Notes under the pieces: generated by a model
Told to the model about the DNA's origin: nothing
The model's database searches: none
The model's input: the letters and a program-made list of their open reading frames with translations, nothing else
Made by a program: the position numbers and the translations under genes
NCBI GenBank assembly: GCA_003130875.1
Contig: QEXY01000150.1
Coordinates: forward strand, 1 to 34,100
Direction: 5' to 3'
Source of the DNA: Ardenticatenia bacterium
Lineage (GTDB): Bacteria; Chloroflexota; Anaerolineae; 4572-78; NAK82
DNA: 34,100 bases
Shown here: piece by piece, positions 1 through 8,177 of the stretch
Numbering within the stretch: position 1 is the first letter of the stretch
How the letters are laid out: every line of letters begins with the position of its first letter

Positions 1-77
1 AAAAACTCTTTAGTTACCTGCTTTATTGGCCCATTTTCCTATGAAAATCTGAGCGGTCAAGGGACTTTTTCAACACC
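1..77. repeat. Left copy of terminal repeat, MITE/IS-end-like
   Basis: Bases 1-71 are repeated in the same orientation at 34030-34100 with one mismatch (C at 49, T at 34078). The element appears to extend beyond the window on the left. The right copy begins with GTGTTGAAAAA, and this copy ends with TTTTTCAACAC (about 67-77), which is its exact reverse complement. A complete copy would therefore be about 83 bp with 11-bp inverted ends and an AT-rich core. It could be a miniature inverted-repeat element or the terminal region of the insertion sequence whose transposase relic starts at 161. The family was not identified. Confidence 0.8.
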
Positions 78-160
78 CTCAATAGAGTGTGCGCAGGGTT
101 TTTCCCTTTTCTTATATGTGCCATCATTGGGGCAACGGATGAAGAAGAGGAGTGAGCCAG

Positions 161-602
161 ATGCCATCCCAGCGGGGTAAGCGTTTGCTGGACTATCTGC
201 GCACGATGCCCGATCTGCGCTGCCGCCAGGGGCGGCGCTACCCGTCGGCCGGGTTGTGGGCGTTGCTGATCCTGGCGGCATCGCACGGGGAAAGCCATCT
301 GCGCGGGATGTGGTGATGGACGCAGGCGTATCAACACCCCTGGCTGCGCCCGTTGGACTTCCTTCCAGACGACGGGGCGTGTGCCAGGGCTGACGACATT
401 GTGGTGGGTGTTACGACGCCTGGATGTGGGCGCGTTGCGGCCGGCGGCGCACGCCTGGGCAGAGGACGGGGAAGCGGTGTGGGTGGTCAGTTGGGATGCG
501 CAATCTCGGCGCGGAAGCCAACGGAGCGAACGGGCGGCCGTGCCGGTGCTGGTGGTGACGGCGCAGCAGTTAGGGGTGGTGCAACAACGCGCGAGCGAGA
601 TA
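161..602 (+). pseudogene. ISAs1-type transposase, truncated and frameshifted remnant
   Basis: An ATG at 161, preceded by a GAGGAG-like ribosome site, opens a product whose start (LLDYLRTMPDLRCRQGRRYP) resembles the N-terminal domain of ISAs1-family (H-repeat-associated) transposases. The frame is broken by an in-frame TGA at 313-315. It then shifts between about 360 and 381 to another frame that continues with LTTLWWVLRRLDVGAL and a segment ending near QRASEI, matching the region before the catalytic core. The usual DGK motif of the family reads WDAQ here. Most of the DDE domain is missing and similarity stops at about 600, where the suf promoter begins. The element is therefore dead. The family call rests on memory of the consensus; the broken state is directly visible. 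Confidence 0.72.
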
Positions 603-631
603 TTGACAAATATACTCAATCATGGTATGAT
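603..631 (+). promoter_or_regulatory. sigma-70 promoter of the suf operon with overlapping inverted repeat
   Basis: TTGACA (603-608), a 17-bp spacer and TATGAT (626-631) form an almost perfect housekeeping promoter. It lies 38 bp upstream of the sufC ATG, which has GGAGG at 661-665. An imperfect operator-like palindrome, ATTGA-N9-TCAAT (602-620), covers the -35 box and half the spacer, where a repressor could block polymerase. suf operons are often controlled by Rrf2-family (IscR/SufR-like) or ArsR-type SufR regulators. No regulator gene is present in the window, so the operator role is a guess. The promoter sits at the truncated edge of the transposase relic. Confidence 0.75.
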
Positions 632-669
632 GGGAACTGGTTAAGCATACCTTTTCCTGTGGAGGCGAT

Positions 670-1446
670 ATGACATCTGAGCTGGTTATCCAGGACTTAT
701 ATGTCCAGGTGGAAAGCAAGCTGATCCTAAAGGGACTCAATCTGAGGATCAAGCAAGGCGAAGTTCATGCTATTATGGGACCAAACGGATCCGGGAAGAG
801 CACCCTTGCCTATAGCCTGATGGGGCATCCCAAGTACCAAGTAGTCGCAGGTGACATCCTGTTCAAGGGACAGAGCTTGCTCGGTCTTTCACCAGATGAA
901 CGGGCGCGGATGGGTCTCTTCCTGGCCTTCCAATACCCCGTGGCAATCCCTGGACTCACTCTGGCTAACTTTCTGCGCACAGCGGTGGACGCTGTCAAAG
1001 GCGGCCAGCGCAACGGCAACGGTAAAGCGACGATGCCGGTGACCGAATTCCGCCGTTTGCTTAATGAAAAAATGGAATTGCTCCAGATGGACCGATCATT
1101 TGCCCAACGTTATCTCAACGAAGGATTCTCTGGAGGTGAGAAGAAGCGAGCAGAAATCCTCCAAATGGCTATGTTAGAGCCGGAGATTGCCATCCTGGAC
1201 GAGACAGACTCCGGCCTTGACATCGACGCATTGCGCGTGGTCGCCCAGGGTGTCAACGCCCTGGCAGGCCCCCATATGGGCATTGTGGTGATCACACACT
1301 ACCAGCGTATCCTGAATTATATCAAGCCTCAATTCGTACATGTATTAGCCCATGGTCAAATCGTCGCCTCGGGCGGACCGGAGCTGGCCCTCCAGCTGGA
1401 GGCAGAAGGCTACGACCGTTACGTCAAGAACGCGAACGGTGCGTGA
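670..1446 (+). CDS. sufC: Fe-S cluster assembly ATPase SufC
   Basis: The 258-aa product is the cytosolic ABC-type ATPase that joins SufB and SufD and powers cluster assembly on the SufBC2D scaffold. It shows a Walker A motif GPNGSGKST (37-45), a Q-loop glutamine in AFQYP (88), the signature FSGGEKKR (153-160), Walker B IAILDE (173-178) and the SufC-typical ITHYQR after the H-loop. There is no membrane segment, as expected. The start is fixed by GGAGG at 661-665, five bases upstream of the ATG. It is the first gene of a sufC-B-D-S-U order, 23 bp ahead of sufB, and is transcribed from the promoter at 603-631. Length and motifs are normal for the family. Confidence 0.97.
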   Translation: MTSELVIQDLYVQVESKLILKGLNLRIKQGEVHAIMGPNGSGKSTLAYSLMGHPKYQVVAGDILFKGQSLLGLSPDERARMGLFLAFQYPVAIPGLTLANFLRTAVDAVKGGQRNGNGKATMPVTEFRRLLNEKMELLQMDRSFAQRYLNEGFSGGEKKRAEILQMAMLEPEIAILDETDSGLDIDALRVVAQGVNALAGPHMGIVVITHYQRILNYIKPQFVHVLAHGQIVASGGPELALQLEAEGYDRYVKNANGA

Positions 1447-1469
1447 TCTGATGGCATGGGGAGGCTGTT

Positions 1470-2870
1470 ATGCCCGCTAGACTTGATATCGATCTGGACA
1501 ACTATCGATATGGCTTCAGCGTGCCGGAGAATTACGTCTTCAAAGCGCGCAAGGGCCTGGATGAACAAATCGTGCGTGAGATATCCTGGATCAAAGGCGA
1601 ACCGGAATGGATGACCAGGTTCCGTCTCCATGCCTATCACTCCTTCTTGCAAAAGCCAATGCCCACATGGGGAGCGGATCTGAGCGGCGTGCACTTCGAC
1701 GATATCTATTATTACATTAAACCGACCGAAAAACAGGGGCGTTCTTGGGATGAGGTGCCGGAAGAGATTCGCAACACCTTCGAGCGATTGGGGATTCCCG
1801 AGGCAGAGCGCAAGTTTTTAGCTGGTGTGGGCGCCCAATATGAATCCGAAATGGTCTATCACAACATCCAGAAGAACCTTGCCGAAAAGGGGGTTATCTT
1901 TCTGGATATGGACTCCGGATTGCGCCAGTATCCAGACTTGGTACGCGAGCATTTCGGCACGGTAATCCCTCCCGAGGACAATAAATTCGCTGCGCTGAAC
2001 AGCGCCGTGTGGTCGGGAGGCAGCTTTATCTATGTTCCGCCGGGGGTGCACGTCGACCTGCCTCTTCAGGCATACTTCCGCATCAACGCGCGCGATATGG
2101 GACAGTTTGAGCGCACCCTCATCATCGCCGATGAAGGCAGCTATGTTCACTACGTGGAGGGCTGTACCGCGCCTACCTATTCGAGCGATAGCTTGCACAG
2201 CGCCGTGGTGGAGATCATCGCCAAGCGCGGCGCACGCGTGCGCTATACCACCATCCAGAATTGGAGCCGTAACGTCTATAATCTGGTCACCAAGCGCGCG
2301 GTTGCCCATCAGGACGCCACAGTGGAATGGGTGGATTGTAACCTGGGCTCCAAGGTCACTATGAAGTACCCTTCCATCTGGCTGATGGGTCCAGGAGCAC
2401 ATGGAGAGATTCTATCCATCGCCTTCGCGGGGAAGGGCCAGGTGCAGGATGCGGGCGGTAAAATCATTCACGCGGCACCTCACACTAGCTCAGTCGTGAC
2501 CAGCAAGAGCATCAGCAAAGGAGGTGGACGCACCGTCTATCGCGGCCTGCTGAAGGTGGTGGCCGGTGCTTCGGGAAGCAAATCCAATGTGGTGTGCGAC
2601 GCGCTCATCCTGGATGAGCAGTCGGCATCCGATACCGTGCCTACGATCGAAATCGAAGAGAGCAACGTGGCCATCGGCCACGAAGCGACGGTCTCGAAAG
2701 TGTCGGAGGAACAGCTGTTTTACTTGCAGAGCCGCGGCATCGATGAGCATCGAGCTGCCACCCTGATCGTCTCCGGCTTTATCGAGCCGGTGGTCAAGGA
2801 GCTGCCGATGGAATACGCGTTGGAGATGAACCGCCTCATCGACCTGGAGATGGAAGGCTCGGTGGGATAG
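1470..2870 (+). CDS. sufB: Fe-S cluster scaffold protein SufB
   Basis: The 466-aa product is the SufB subunit of the SufBCD scaffold, on which sulfur and iron are assembled into clusters. The C-terminal half has the SufBD beta-helix core. Family hallmarks visible are [28 protein letters not shown], the segment [11 protein letters not shown], whose cysteine matches the essential SufB cysteine near residue 405 of E. coli SufB, and [19 protein letters not shown], ending in the typical LEMEGSVG tail. GGGGAGG lies just upstream of the ATG at 1470. The gene follows sufC by 23 bp and precedes sufD by 13 bp, so it is co-transcribed. Nothing is truncated; the length is usual for the family. Confidence 0.97.
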   Translation: MPARLDIDLDNYRYGFSVPENYVFKARKGLDEQIVREISWIKGEPEWMTRFRLHAYHSFLQKPMPTWGADLSGVHFDDIYYYIKPTEKQGRSWDEVPEEIRNTFERLGIPEAERKFLAGVGAQYESEMVYHNIQKNLAEKGVIFLDMDSGLRQYPDLVREHFGTVIPPEDNKFAALNSAVWSGGSFIYVPPGVHVDLPLQAYFRINARDMGQFERTLIIADEGSYVHYVEGCTAPTYSSDSLHSAVVEIIAKRGARVRYTTIQNWSRNVYNLVTKRAVAHQDATVEWVDCNLGSKVTMKYPSIWLMGPGAHGEILSIAFAGKGQVQDAGGKIIHAAPHTSSVVTSKSISKGGGRTVYRGLLKVVAGASGSKSNVVCDALILDEQSASDTVPTIEIEESNVAIGHEATVSKVSEEQLFYLQSRGIDEHRAATLIVSGFIEPVVKELPMEYALEMNRLIDLEMEGSVG

Positions 2871-2883
2871 CAAGGAGCGAACG

Positions 2884-4242
2884 ATGAAGGACAATCTTGT
2901 TTCCAGCACTCATGCTATCACACTTCCCGCCGAGATATTCTCACGCGAAATGGTAGCCCGGCTTTCGGAGAGGCTGGCAGAGCCAGATTGGATGCGGGAG
3001 AAGCGCCACATTGCGTGGTCACTCTTTGAAGAGATGCCGATGCCCACCCCACAGGATGAGCATTGGCGCCGCACGAATCTGGGCGCTGTAAAGTGGAATG
3101 CGCTTCGGTTGCCCGAAAGCATCTATGCGGGATCAGCGCCCTCTTCGGGACGTCTTCTTGAGGAGCTGAACGTTGCCTTGAGCCCAGGCGAACATATCGC
3201 TGGGCGCATCGTGATGTCAAACGGGAACGTGATACGGCACGAACTCCGACCAGAGGTGGCGGCACAAGGTGCGGTTTTGATGGACCTGACCGCAGCCGTG
3301 CGTCATCATCCTGACCTGGTACGACAATACCTTATGCAGGCCGTCGCACCCGGTGAGGGCAAGTTCGCCGCCTTAAACGGTGCGCTCTGGAATGCAGGTG
3401 CCCTGGTCTATATACCGCGAGACGTGAGAATTGAACAACCTTTTGAAATTATCATCGAACTGCAAGGGGACAACACAGCGCTCTTTCCGCGCGTCCTGAT
3501 CATCGCCGAAGCCGGTGCTTCGGCTGTGGTTATAGAGGAGCTGGTATCGTCAGATCACATCGACCAGGCTTTTTCAGCGGGAGTCAGCGAGATCATCACA
3601 GGTGAAGGTGCATCGATCACCTATGCAGAGTTGCAGCGATGGGGAGAACAGGTGTTTGCCTGTAATACCCGCCGTGCTGTCCAAAGCGCCCAAAGTCACG
3701 TTACCTGGAACCTTGGATATCTGGGGAGTCGCCTGAGCAAGACCTTTGTCGACAGCACGTTACGGGAAGATGGCGCCTCCTGTCAGGTGCACGGGATTTA
3801 CTTTGCGCGCGATCGCCAACACATCGATCTGGATCTGGCAGTCCACCACGTCGCACGGCATACCCAAGCTGACCTGCTCATCAAAGGTGCCGCGCAGGAA
3901 CGAGGACGGGCTGTCTTTCGTGGCCTTATTCGCATCGATCGCGTTGGCCAGCAGACCGATTCTTACCTGAAGAATGACAACTTGATCCTGAGTAAAGATG
4001 CCCGGATCGATTCAATCCCGAGCCTCATCATCGATGCCAATGACGTGCGTGCTTCTCATGGAGCCACTGTGGGTCATCTTGATGAAGAACACATCTTCTA
4101 CCTGCAAAGTCGTGGCATCTCCCGTGCGCTTGCGGTGCGCCTGGTGACTGAAAGCTTCTTCGCAAGCGTGCTGGAAAGAATAGAGCAAGCGCACATCCGT
4201 CGTAAGCTGACAGAAGCTGTGATCTCCAAGCTGGAACGATGA
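2884..4242 (+). CDS. sufD: Fe-S cluster assembly protein SufD
   Basis: The 452-aa product is the SufB paralogue SufD, which pairs with SufB and SufC and is needed for iron loading. The N-terminal ~130 residues form a variable helical region (DEHWRRTNLGAVKW is the typical SufD entry motif). The rest is the SufBD beta-helix domain: KFAALNGALWNAGALVYIPR, then NDNLILSKDARIDSIPSL and VRASHGATVGHLDEEHIFYL. The His in ASHGATVG matches the functionally important SufD histidine (360 in E. coli). AGGAG in the gap after sufB is the likely ribosome site. It is followed by an 89-bp gap before sufS, the longest inside the operon. Confidence 0.95.
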   Translation: MKDNLVSSTHAITLPAEIFSREMVARLSERLAEPDWMREKRHIAWSLFEEMPMPTPQDEHWRRTNLGAVKWNALRLPESIYAGSAPSSGRLLEELNVALSPGEHIAGRIVMSNGNVIRHELRPEVAAQGAVLMDLTAAVRHHPDLVRQYLMQAVAPGEGKFAALNGALWNAGALVYIPRDVRIEQPFEIIIELQGDNTALFPRVLIIAEAGASAVVIEELVSSDHIDQAFSAGVSEIITGEGASITYAELQRWGEQVFACNTRRAVQSAQSHVTWNLGYLGSRLSKTFVDSTLREDGASCQVHGIYFARDRQHIDLDLAVHHVARHTQADLLIKGAAQERGRAVFRGLIRIDRVGQQTDSYLKNDNLILSKDARIDSIPSLIIDANDVRASHGATVGHLDEEHIFYLQSRGISRALAVRLVTESFFASVLERIEQAHIRRKLTEAVISKLER

Positions 4243-4331
4243 GGGCTTCCCAATAGGGGAGGGGATTGAGAGTCTCAGCTGGCTTTTTTGCAGAACTCTT
4301 GTGAACGCCTATTATGGAATAAGGGGCTCAT
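4243..4331 (+). other. sufD-sufS spacer with small palindrome, possible attenuator or weak internal promoter
   Basis: This 89-bp gap contains an 11-bp palindrome TGAGAGTCTCA (4267-4277) and, a few bases later, a run of six T (4284-4289). That is only a weak resemblance to an intrinsic terminator, because the stem is five base pairs and the T-run does not follow it directly. A TATTAT box (4310-4315) could be a -10 element for sufS, but the matching -35 region is poor. It may tune the ratio of sufS-U to sufC-B-D, but this is speculative. Confidence 0.25.
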
Positions 4332-5558
4332 ATGCTCGACAGTGATGTAGTTCGCCAGGACTTCCCGATATTACATCAGTCCATCAACGGAAAACCGTTG
4401 GTCTACTTGGACAGCGCCGCCAGCTCTCAGAAACCGTTGGTGGTGATTCAAGCGATGGACGAATATTATCGTGCCTATCATGCCAACGTGCATCGGGGCA
4501 TCTACCAGCTGAGCGAAAAGGCCACAGAGGCATACGAAGCCGCACGGCGCAAAGTGGCCCGTTTCATCAACGCGCGCAGCTGGCGCGAGATCATTTTCAC
4601 GCGCAACGCTACGGAGGCGATCAACCTGGTAGCATATGCGTGGGGGCGTCACAATATCACGGCACGGGATAAGATCCTGGTCACCGAGATGGAGCATCAC
4701 GCCAACCTGGTGCCCTGGCAGCAGCTCGCTGCGGAAACCGGAGCGCAGCTCGCTTACATCCCACTCGACGAAAATTTCTGTTGCGACATGGCGGCTTACG
4801 AAGCCATGCTCGATGCGCATGTGAAACTGGTCGCTATCACCCAAATGTCCAATGTATTGGGCACTATTGTGCCCGTCCGCGAGTTCGTGGCCCGCGCCCA
4901 CGCCGTCGGTGCACTGGTCTTGTTAGACGGGGCACAAGGTGTGCCACACTTGCCCACGGATGTGCAATCGCTGGATGTGGACTTCCTGGCCGCCTCGGGC
5001 CACAAGATGTTAGGACCTACGGGCAGTGGCTTCCTATATGGGAAACGGCACCTGCTAGAAGAGATGCCCCCCTTCCTCACCGGGGGCGAGATGATCCGAC
5101 GAGTCACCTGGACAGGAGCTGAGTGGAACGATCTTCCGCACAAATTCGAGGCGGGCACGCCGGCAATCGCGGAGGCGATCGGATTGGGAGTGGCAGTCGA
5201 TTACTTGAGCCGCCTGGGGATGGAGAATGTGCGCCAGCATGAGGTCAACCTAACCCGTTACGCGCTGGAGCAACTGAGCCAAGTAGAAGGCATCCGCATC
5301 TACGGTCCCCAGCAAGTCGAGAGGCGGGGCGGCGCGATCGCCTTCAACCTAGATGGACTGCATGCCCATGATGTGGCTGCCATCCTGGATCGAGAGGGCA
5401 TCGCCATCCGAGCCGGCCATCACTGTGCGATGCCATTGCACCAGAAGTTGGGGGTGGTAGCCACCGCTCGCGCCAGCTTCTACGTCTATAACGAGCCAGC
5501 AGAAATCGATCGACTGGTCGAGGCGCTGGATATGGTACGCCGCTTGTTCGAAAGGTGA
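4332..5558 (+). CDS. sufS: Cysteine desulfurase SufS (group II)
   Basis: The 408-aa PLP enzyme removes sulfur from cysteine as an enzyme-bound persulfide and supplies it to the SUF scaffold, probably through SufU encoded next door. The PLP lysine is in SGHKMLGPTGSG (K225). The catalytic cysteine is in IRAGHHCAMPLHQKLG (C365), embedded in the short group-II (SufS/CsdA) active-site loop rather than the long IscS loop. TEMEHHANLVPW and LLDGAQGVPH are further family motifs. The ATG at 4332 is preceded by AAGGGG. It starts after an 89-bp gap and ends 6 bp before sufU, so the two are tightly coupled. Full length. Confidence 0.96.
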   Translation: MLDSDVVRQDFPILHQSINGKPLVYLDSAASSQKPLVVIQAMDEYYRAYHANVHRGIYQLSEKATEAYEAARRKVARFINARSWREIIFTRNATEAINLVAYAWGRHNITARDKILVTEMEHHANLVPWQQLAAETGAQLAYIPLDENFCCDMAAYEAMLDAHVKLVAITQMSNVLGTIVPVREFVARAHAVGALVLLDGAQGVPHLPTDVQSLDVDFLAASGHKMLGPTGSGFLYGKRHLLEEMPPFLTGGEMIRRVTWTGAEWNDLPHKFEAGTPAIAEAIGLGVAVDYLSRLGMENVRQHEVNLTRYALEQLSQVEGIRIYGPQQVERRGGAIAFNLDGLHAHDVAAILDREGIAIRAGHHCAMPLHQKLGVVATARASFYVYNEPAEIDRLVEALDMVRRLFER

Positions 5559-5564
5559 AATCCT

Positions 5565-5957
5565 ATGGACGATCTTTACCGCGAAATCATCCTGGATCAT
5601 TATCGCAACCCGCGCAACAAAGGGACGTTGGAAGACGCTACTCATACCTTCCAGGACGACAACCCTTTGTGCGGCGACCGGATTCGTATGGATCTGAAGG
5701 TGAACGGCACCGGGGTGATTGAGCAAGTGCGCTTCGATGGCGAAGGTTGTGCCATCAGCCAAGCCTCTGCATCGATGTTGACCGAAATGGTGCTGGGAAA
5801 ATCCCTTGAAGAGGCAAAGGCGATCAGCAAGCAGGACATCTTGGATGCTCTGGGTATCCAGCTGGGTCCAGTGCGCATTAAGTGTGCTCTCCTGTCACTC
5901 AAAGTGCTCAAGGGTGCCCTCTATGGCCTGTCTGGTGCAATAGATGAGGAAGAGTGA
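5565..5957 (+). CDS. sufU: SufU/IscU-type sulfur-transfer scaffold protein
   Basis: The 130-aa product is a U-type Fe-S protein. It begins MDDLYREIILDHYRNPRNKG as SufU proteins do, and carries the three ligand cysteines and the aspartate: C36 and D38 in NPLCGDR, C62 in GEGCAIS, and C107 in VRIKCALLSLKVL. In Bacillus-type SufU the second and third cysteines are about 62 residues apart because of an 18-21 residue insertion. Here they are 45 apart, close to IscU. The LPPVK chaperone motif of IscU is absent (LGPVR instead). Position directly after sufS supports a role in accepting persulfide sulfur from it. The next gene starts about 40 bp downstream. Confidence 0.93.
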   Translation: MDDLYREIILDHYRNPRNKGTLEDATHTFQDDNPLCGDRIRMDLKVNGTGVIEQVRFDGEGCAISQASASMLTEMVLGKSLEEAKAISKQDILDALGIQLGPVRIKCALLSLKVLKGALYGLSGAIDEEE

Positions 5958-5998
5958 CCTTTGGGCATTCGGCACATTACTCGTGGAAGGTTGGCAGC

Positions 5999-6319
5999 AT
6001 GGAACGTTTCGTGAGGGTGGCGAGGACAACCGACCTGATGCCGGGTCAGAAAATGCGGGTGGAATACGACGGCACACCGGTGGGCTTGTTCAACATCGAC
6101 GGCGAATATTACGCCATCAGCGATATGTGCACACATGATGGCGGCCCATTGGTTGAGGGAGAGCTCCAAGATGATGTGATCATCTGTCCACGCCACGGGG
6201 CCCGTTTCGATGTACGCACTGGTCAGGTGCGTTCGTTGCCAGCTTATCGCCCGGTACCTACTTATCAGGTCAAAGTCGAAGACGGCGATATCCTGATCGC
6301 GCCACGAGAGGAAGACTAA
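5999..6319 (+). CDS. Rieske-type [2Fe-2S] ferredoxin
   Basis: This 106-aa soluble protein is a complete single-domain Rieske ferredoxin. The cluster ligands are C44 and H46 in CTHDGGPL, and C63 and H66 in CPRHGARF. The chosen ATG at 5999 has GGAAGG at 5985-5990 and gives the normal MERFVRVA start; an in-frame GTG at 5954 would add 15 unlikely residues. There is no signal peptide or membrane helix, so it works in the cytoplasm. Its place between sufU and a sufT-like gene suggests a role in cluster assembly, for example as electron donor, or as a client protein. Neither has been shown here. Confidence 0.9.
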   Translation: MERFVRVARTTDLMPGQKMRVEYDGTPVGLFNIDGEYYAISDMCTHDGGPLVEGELQDDVIICPRHGARFDVRTGQVRSLPAYRPVPTYQVKVEDGDILIAPREED

Positions 6320-6346
6320 CTTGTCATCAACCGTGAGGAAATCACA

Positions 6347-6661
6347 ATGACCGAAGAACATGTGCAGCAAGTTGAAGCGCCGTTGGAGGAGAAAATTCGC
6401 GAGGCACTGCGCCGAGTGGTGGATCCTGAGCTCCACCTCGATGTGATCGCATTGGGGCTGATCCGCGAGATCGACACAAGCGTCTCACCCGTCGTCCTAA
6501 AAATGGTGCTCACCACACCTTTCTGTCCTTTTGCGCCGTGGATGGTCAAACAGGTGCATGAGGTGGCGGAGAAGGTGGCGGGGGTGCCGGTCAAAGTGGA
6601 AGTGCTCCAACAGCAGTGGCATCCTGAGATGATGGAAGATCCCTCTCTGCTGGGCTTCTGA
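6347..6661 (+). CDS. sufT: MIP18/DUF59 family protein, SufT-like Fe-S maturation factor
   Basis: The 104-aa product is a MIP18-family (DUF59) protein. It shows the family's DPEL motif (26-29), the TTPFCPF segment with the conserved cysteine (C60), and a WHPEMM motif near the end. Proteins of this family (SufT, bacterial relatives of CIA2/MIP18) help mature Fe-S proteins. GAGGAAA upstream of the ATG is a usable ribosome site. It is the last gene of the suf operon, 27 bp after the Rieske gene, and is followed by a 520-bp gap. The symbol is assigned by context and family; some DUF59 proteins act in other pathways such as phenylacetate degradation (PaaD). Confidence 0.85.
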   Translation: MTEEHVQQVEAPLEEKIREALRRVVDPELHLDVIALGLIREIDTSVSPVVLKMVLTTPFCPFAPWMVKQVHEVAEKVAGVPVKVEVLQQQWHPEMMEDPSLLGF

Positions 6662-7087
6662 GCGTTGCCACCGTCCACTTGAAGAGGTAAAAGCTCTCCC
6701 GGATTTGGCTTCCGGCGAGCGGCATGCGCCATTGCGGAAGCAGGTAAGGCACTGATGCGCGCAAACTAGCTCCATCTGAGCTGGCCCATACACAGCGACA
6801 TCGCGATCGTCCGAGGCACGTGTGGCTCAGATGAATCTATGAAATTTGCGAATCTTCACCTCTCTGCCTCCATCTTTCCAAAGTCAATGATCACTACTTA
6901 TCCGCGCATGCCCTTTTGCTCAACGGAAGAGCGCATCTCATTTCGGGGGAGAAGTGAGACTCAAACCGGTCCGCGCGTAAGCAAGCGGCCCTGATCACTC
7001 CCTGGCGGTCGCGGCTCGAATAGCCGTAACTCTGGTTTGCCGCTTCAACCCGCCTCAAATGAAATGCTTTTTCAACGGAATATGGTT
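6662..7087. other. Intergenic stretch without a convincing gene
   Basis: Between the suf operon and the kinase gene no frame in either strand shows recognisable protein similarity or a good ribosome site. A minus-strand frame of 78 codons (6894-7130) has no family features. A small hairpin sequence GGCTCGAATAGCC near 7012-7024 faintly recalls a tRNA T-arm, but no acceptor or anticodon stem can be built around it. No clear intrinsic terminator with a T-run was found. This may be decayed DNA. Confidence 0.5.
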
Positions 7088-7116
7088 TTGCCGCGCTCCT
7101 CCAAGTGATGTATAGT
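7088..7116 (+). promoter_or_regulatory. sigma-70 promoter upstream of PfkB kinase
   Basis: TTGCCG (7088-7093), exactly 17 bp, then TATAGT (7111-7116) form a good housekeeping promoter. It lies about 65 bp upstream of the kinase ATG at 7182 and at the end of a 500-bp gene-free stretch, the place where a new transcription unit is expected. Confidence 0.6.
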
Positions 7117-7181
7117 GTTAGCGGATCCATGTGTGATCAAACCTAGTCAGGCGCACCAACTGATAAGAAAGCCCCCCTGTC

Positions 7182-8120
7182 ATGCTGAACAGGCAACATT
7201 CCCATGTCTTGGTGATCGGAGCGGCCGGGCTGGATACCAAAGGCTATGTTGCCGGCCCTTTGCATATGGGCACCAGCAATCCCGGCACCATTTACGTCAG
7301 CAATGGCGGCTGTGCGCGAAATGTAGCTGAAAACCTGGCCCGTTTGGGTGAGAAAGCCATCCTGCTCTCTGCGGTCGGCAAAGGGCGCTCGGGCAGGCGG
7401 GTGCGGGAACAAACGGCCGATGCCGGTGTCGATGTCTCCTATGTGATCGAAAGCGCTGACCATCATACCGCGGCTTATATGGCCATCTACGACCAAGAGG
7501 GGCAGCTGGTGCTCTCTGTGGACGATATGGAGATCATGCAGCTGCTCACACCTGCTTTCATCTACAGTCATCGCCGGCTGATACGCACCGCGGCGATGAT
7601 CGTCATTGATGCCAACCTGCCCCCAGCCAGCCTGCAAACCCTGATGCGTGAGGCAAAGAAATACGGCGTTCCGGTCAGCGCAGACCCCACCTCCGTGCCA
7701 CTCGCAAGTCATCTCAAGCCTTATCTGTCTGACCTCTTTATGGTGACGCCGGACATCTCGGAGGCGGAAGTGTTGTGTGAGCGCACGTTGCGCAACACCC
7801 GTGCCCATGGAATCGCGGCCGCCAAACAACTGGTCGCGATGGGCGTTCAGGTAGCCATTGTGACCCTGGCCGAACTGGGTGTATGCTATGCCACCCCTGA
7901 GGTGAGCGGTCACGTGCCAGCGGTCAAGACGCGCGTGGTGGATCGCACCGGCGCCGGCGATGCCCTGACCGCCGGGGTGGTCTTCGGCCTGCTGAATGAC
8001 TTCCCCACCGATGAAGCGGTGCGGCTGGGAGCCGCCGCTGCCGCACTGACACTCCAACACAACGACTCGGTCTGCCAAACTCTCAGCCTGGATTGCCTGT
8101 ATGATGCATTGGCGATGTGA
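7182..8120 (+). CDS. PfkB-family kinase, probably pseudouridine kinase-like
   Basis: The 312-aa product is a ribokinase/PfkB-fold sugar kinase. The N-terminal substrate region has SNPGTIYVSNGGCARNVAEN (32-51), close to the SNPG...GG...RN-A-NL pattern of E. coli pseudouridine kinase PsuK. The C-terminal PfkB signature DRTGAGDALTAG (254-265) holds the anion hole and catalytic base D260. Pseudouridine kinase makes pseudouridine 5'-phosphate, which PsuG then splits; no psuG or nucleoside transporter gene lies nearby. The ribosome site before 7182 is weak. It has its own promoter at 7088-7116. The PfkB family is certain; the substrate is inferred from motif resemblance only. Confidence 0.85.
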   Translation: MLNRQHSHVLVIGAAGLDTKGYVAGPLHMGTSNPGTIYVSNGGCARNVAENLARLGEKAILLSAVGKGRSGRRVREQTADAGVDVSYVIESADHHTAAYMAIYDQEGQLVLSVDDMEIMQLLTPAFIYSHRRLIRTAAMIVIDANLPPASLQTLMREAKKYGVPVSADPTSVPLASHLKPYLSDLFMVTPDISEAEVLCERTLRNTRAHGIAAAKQLVAMGVQVAIVTLAELGVCYATPEVSGHVPAVKTRVVDRTGAGDALTAGVVFGLLNDFPTDEAVRLGAAAAALTLQHNDSVCQTLSLDCLYDALAM

Positions 8121-8177
8121 GAGGTTGGGCGATCAATCCCTATAGATCATTGACATCTTGCTTGATGGAGGTATCCT

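Noticed and set aside
7012-7024. tRNA T-arm-like hairpin GGCTCGAATAGCC
   Set aside because: Stem of only four pairs with a five-base loop; no acceptor, D or anticodon arms can be formed around it on either strand.
7143-8078. Minus-strand open frame of about 311 codons opposite the PfkB kinase
   Set aside because: The plus strand encodes a complete kinase with promoter and motifs; the antisense product is His/Gly/Gln-rich without family features.
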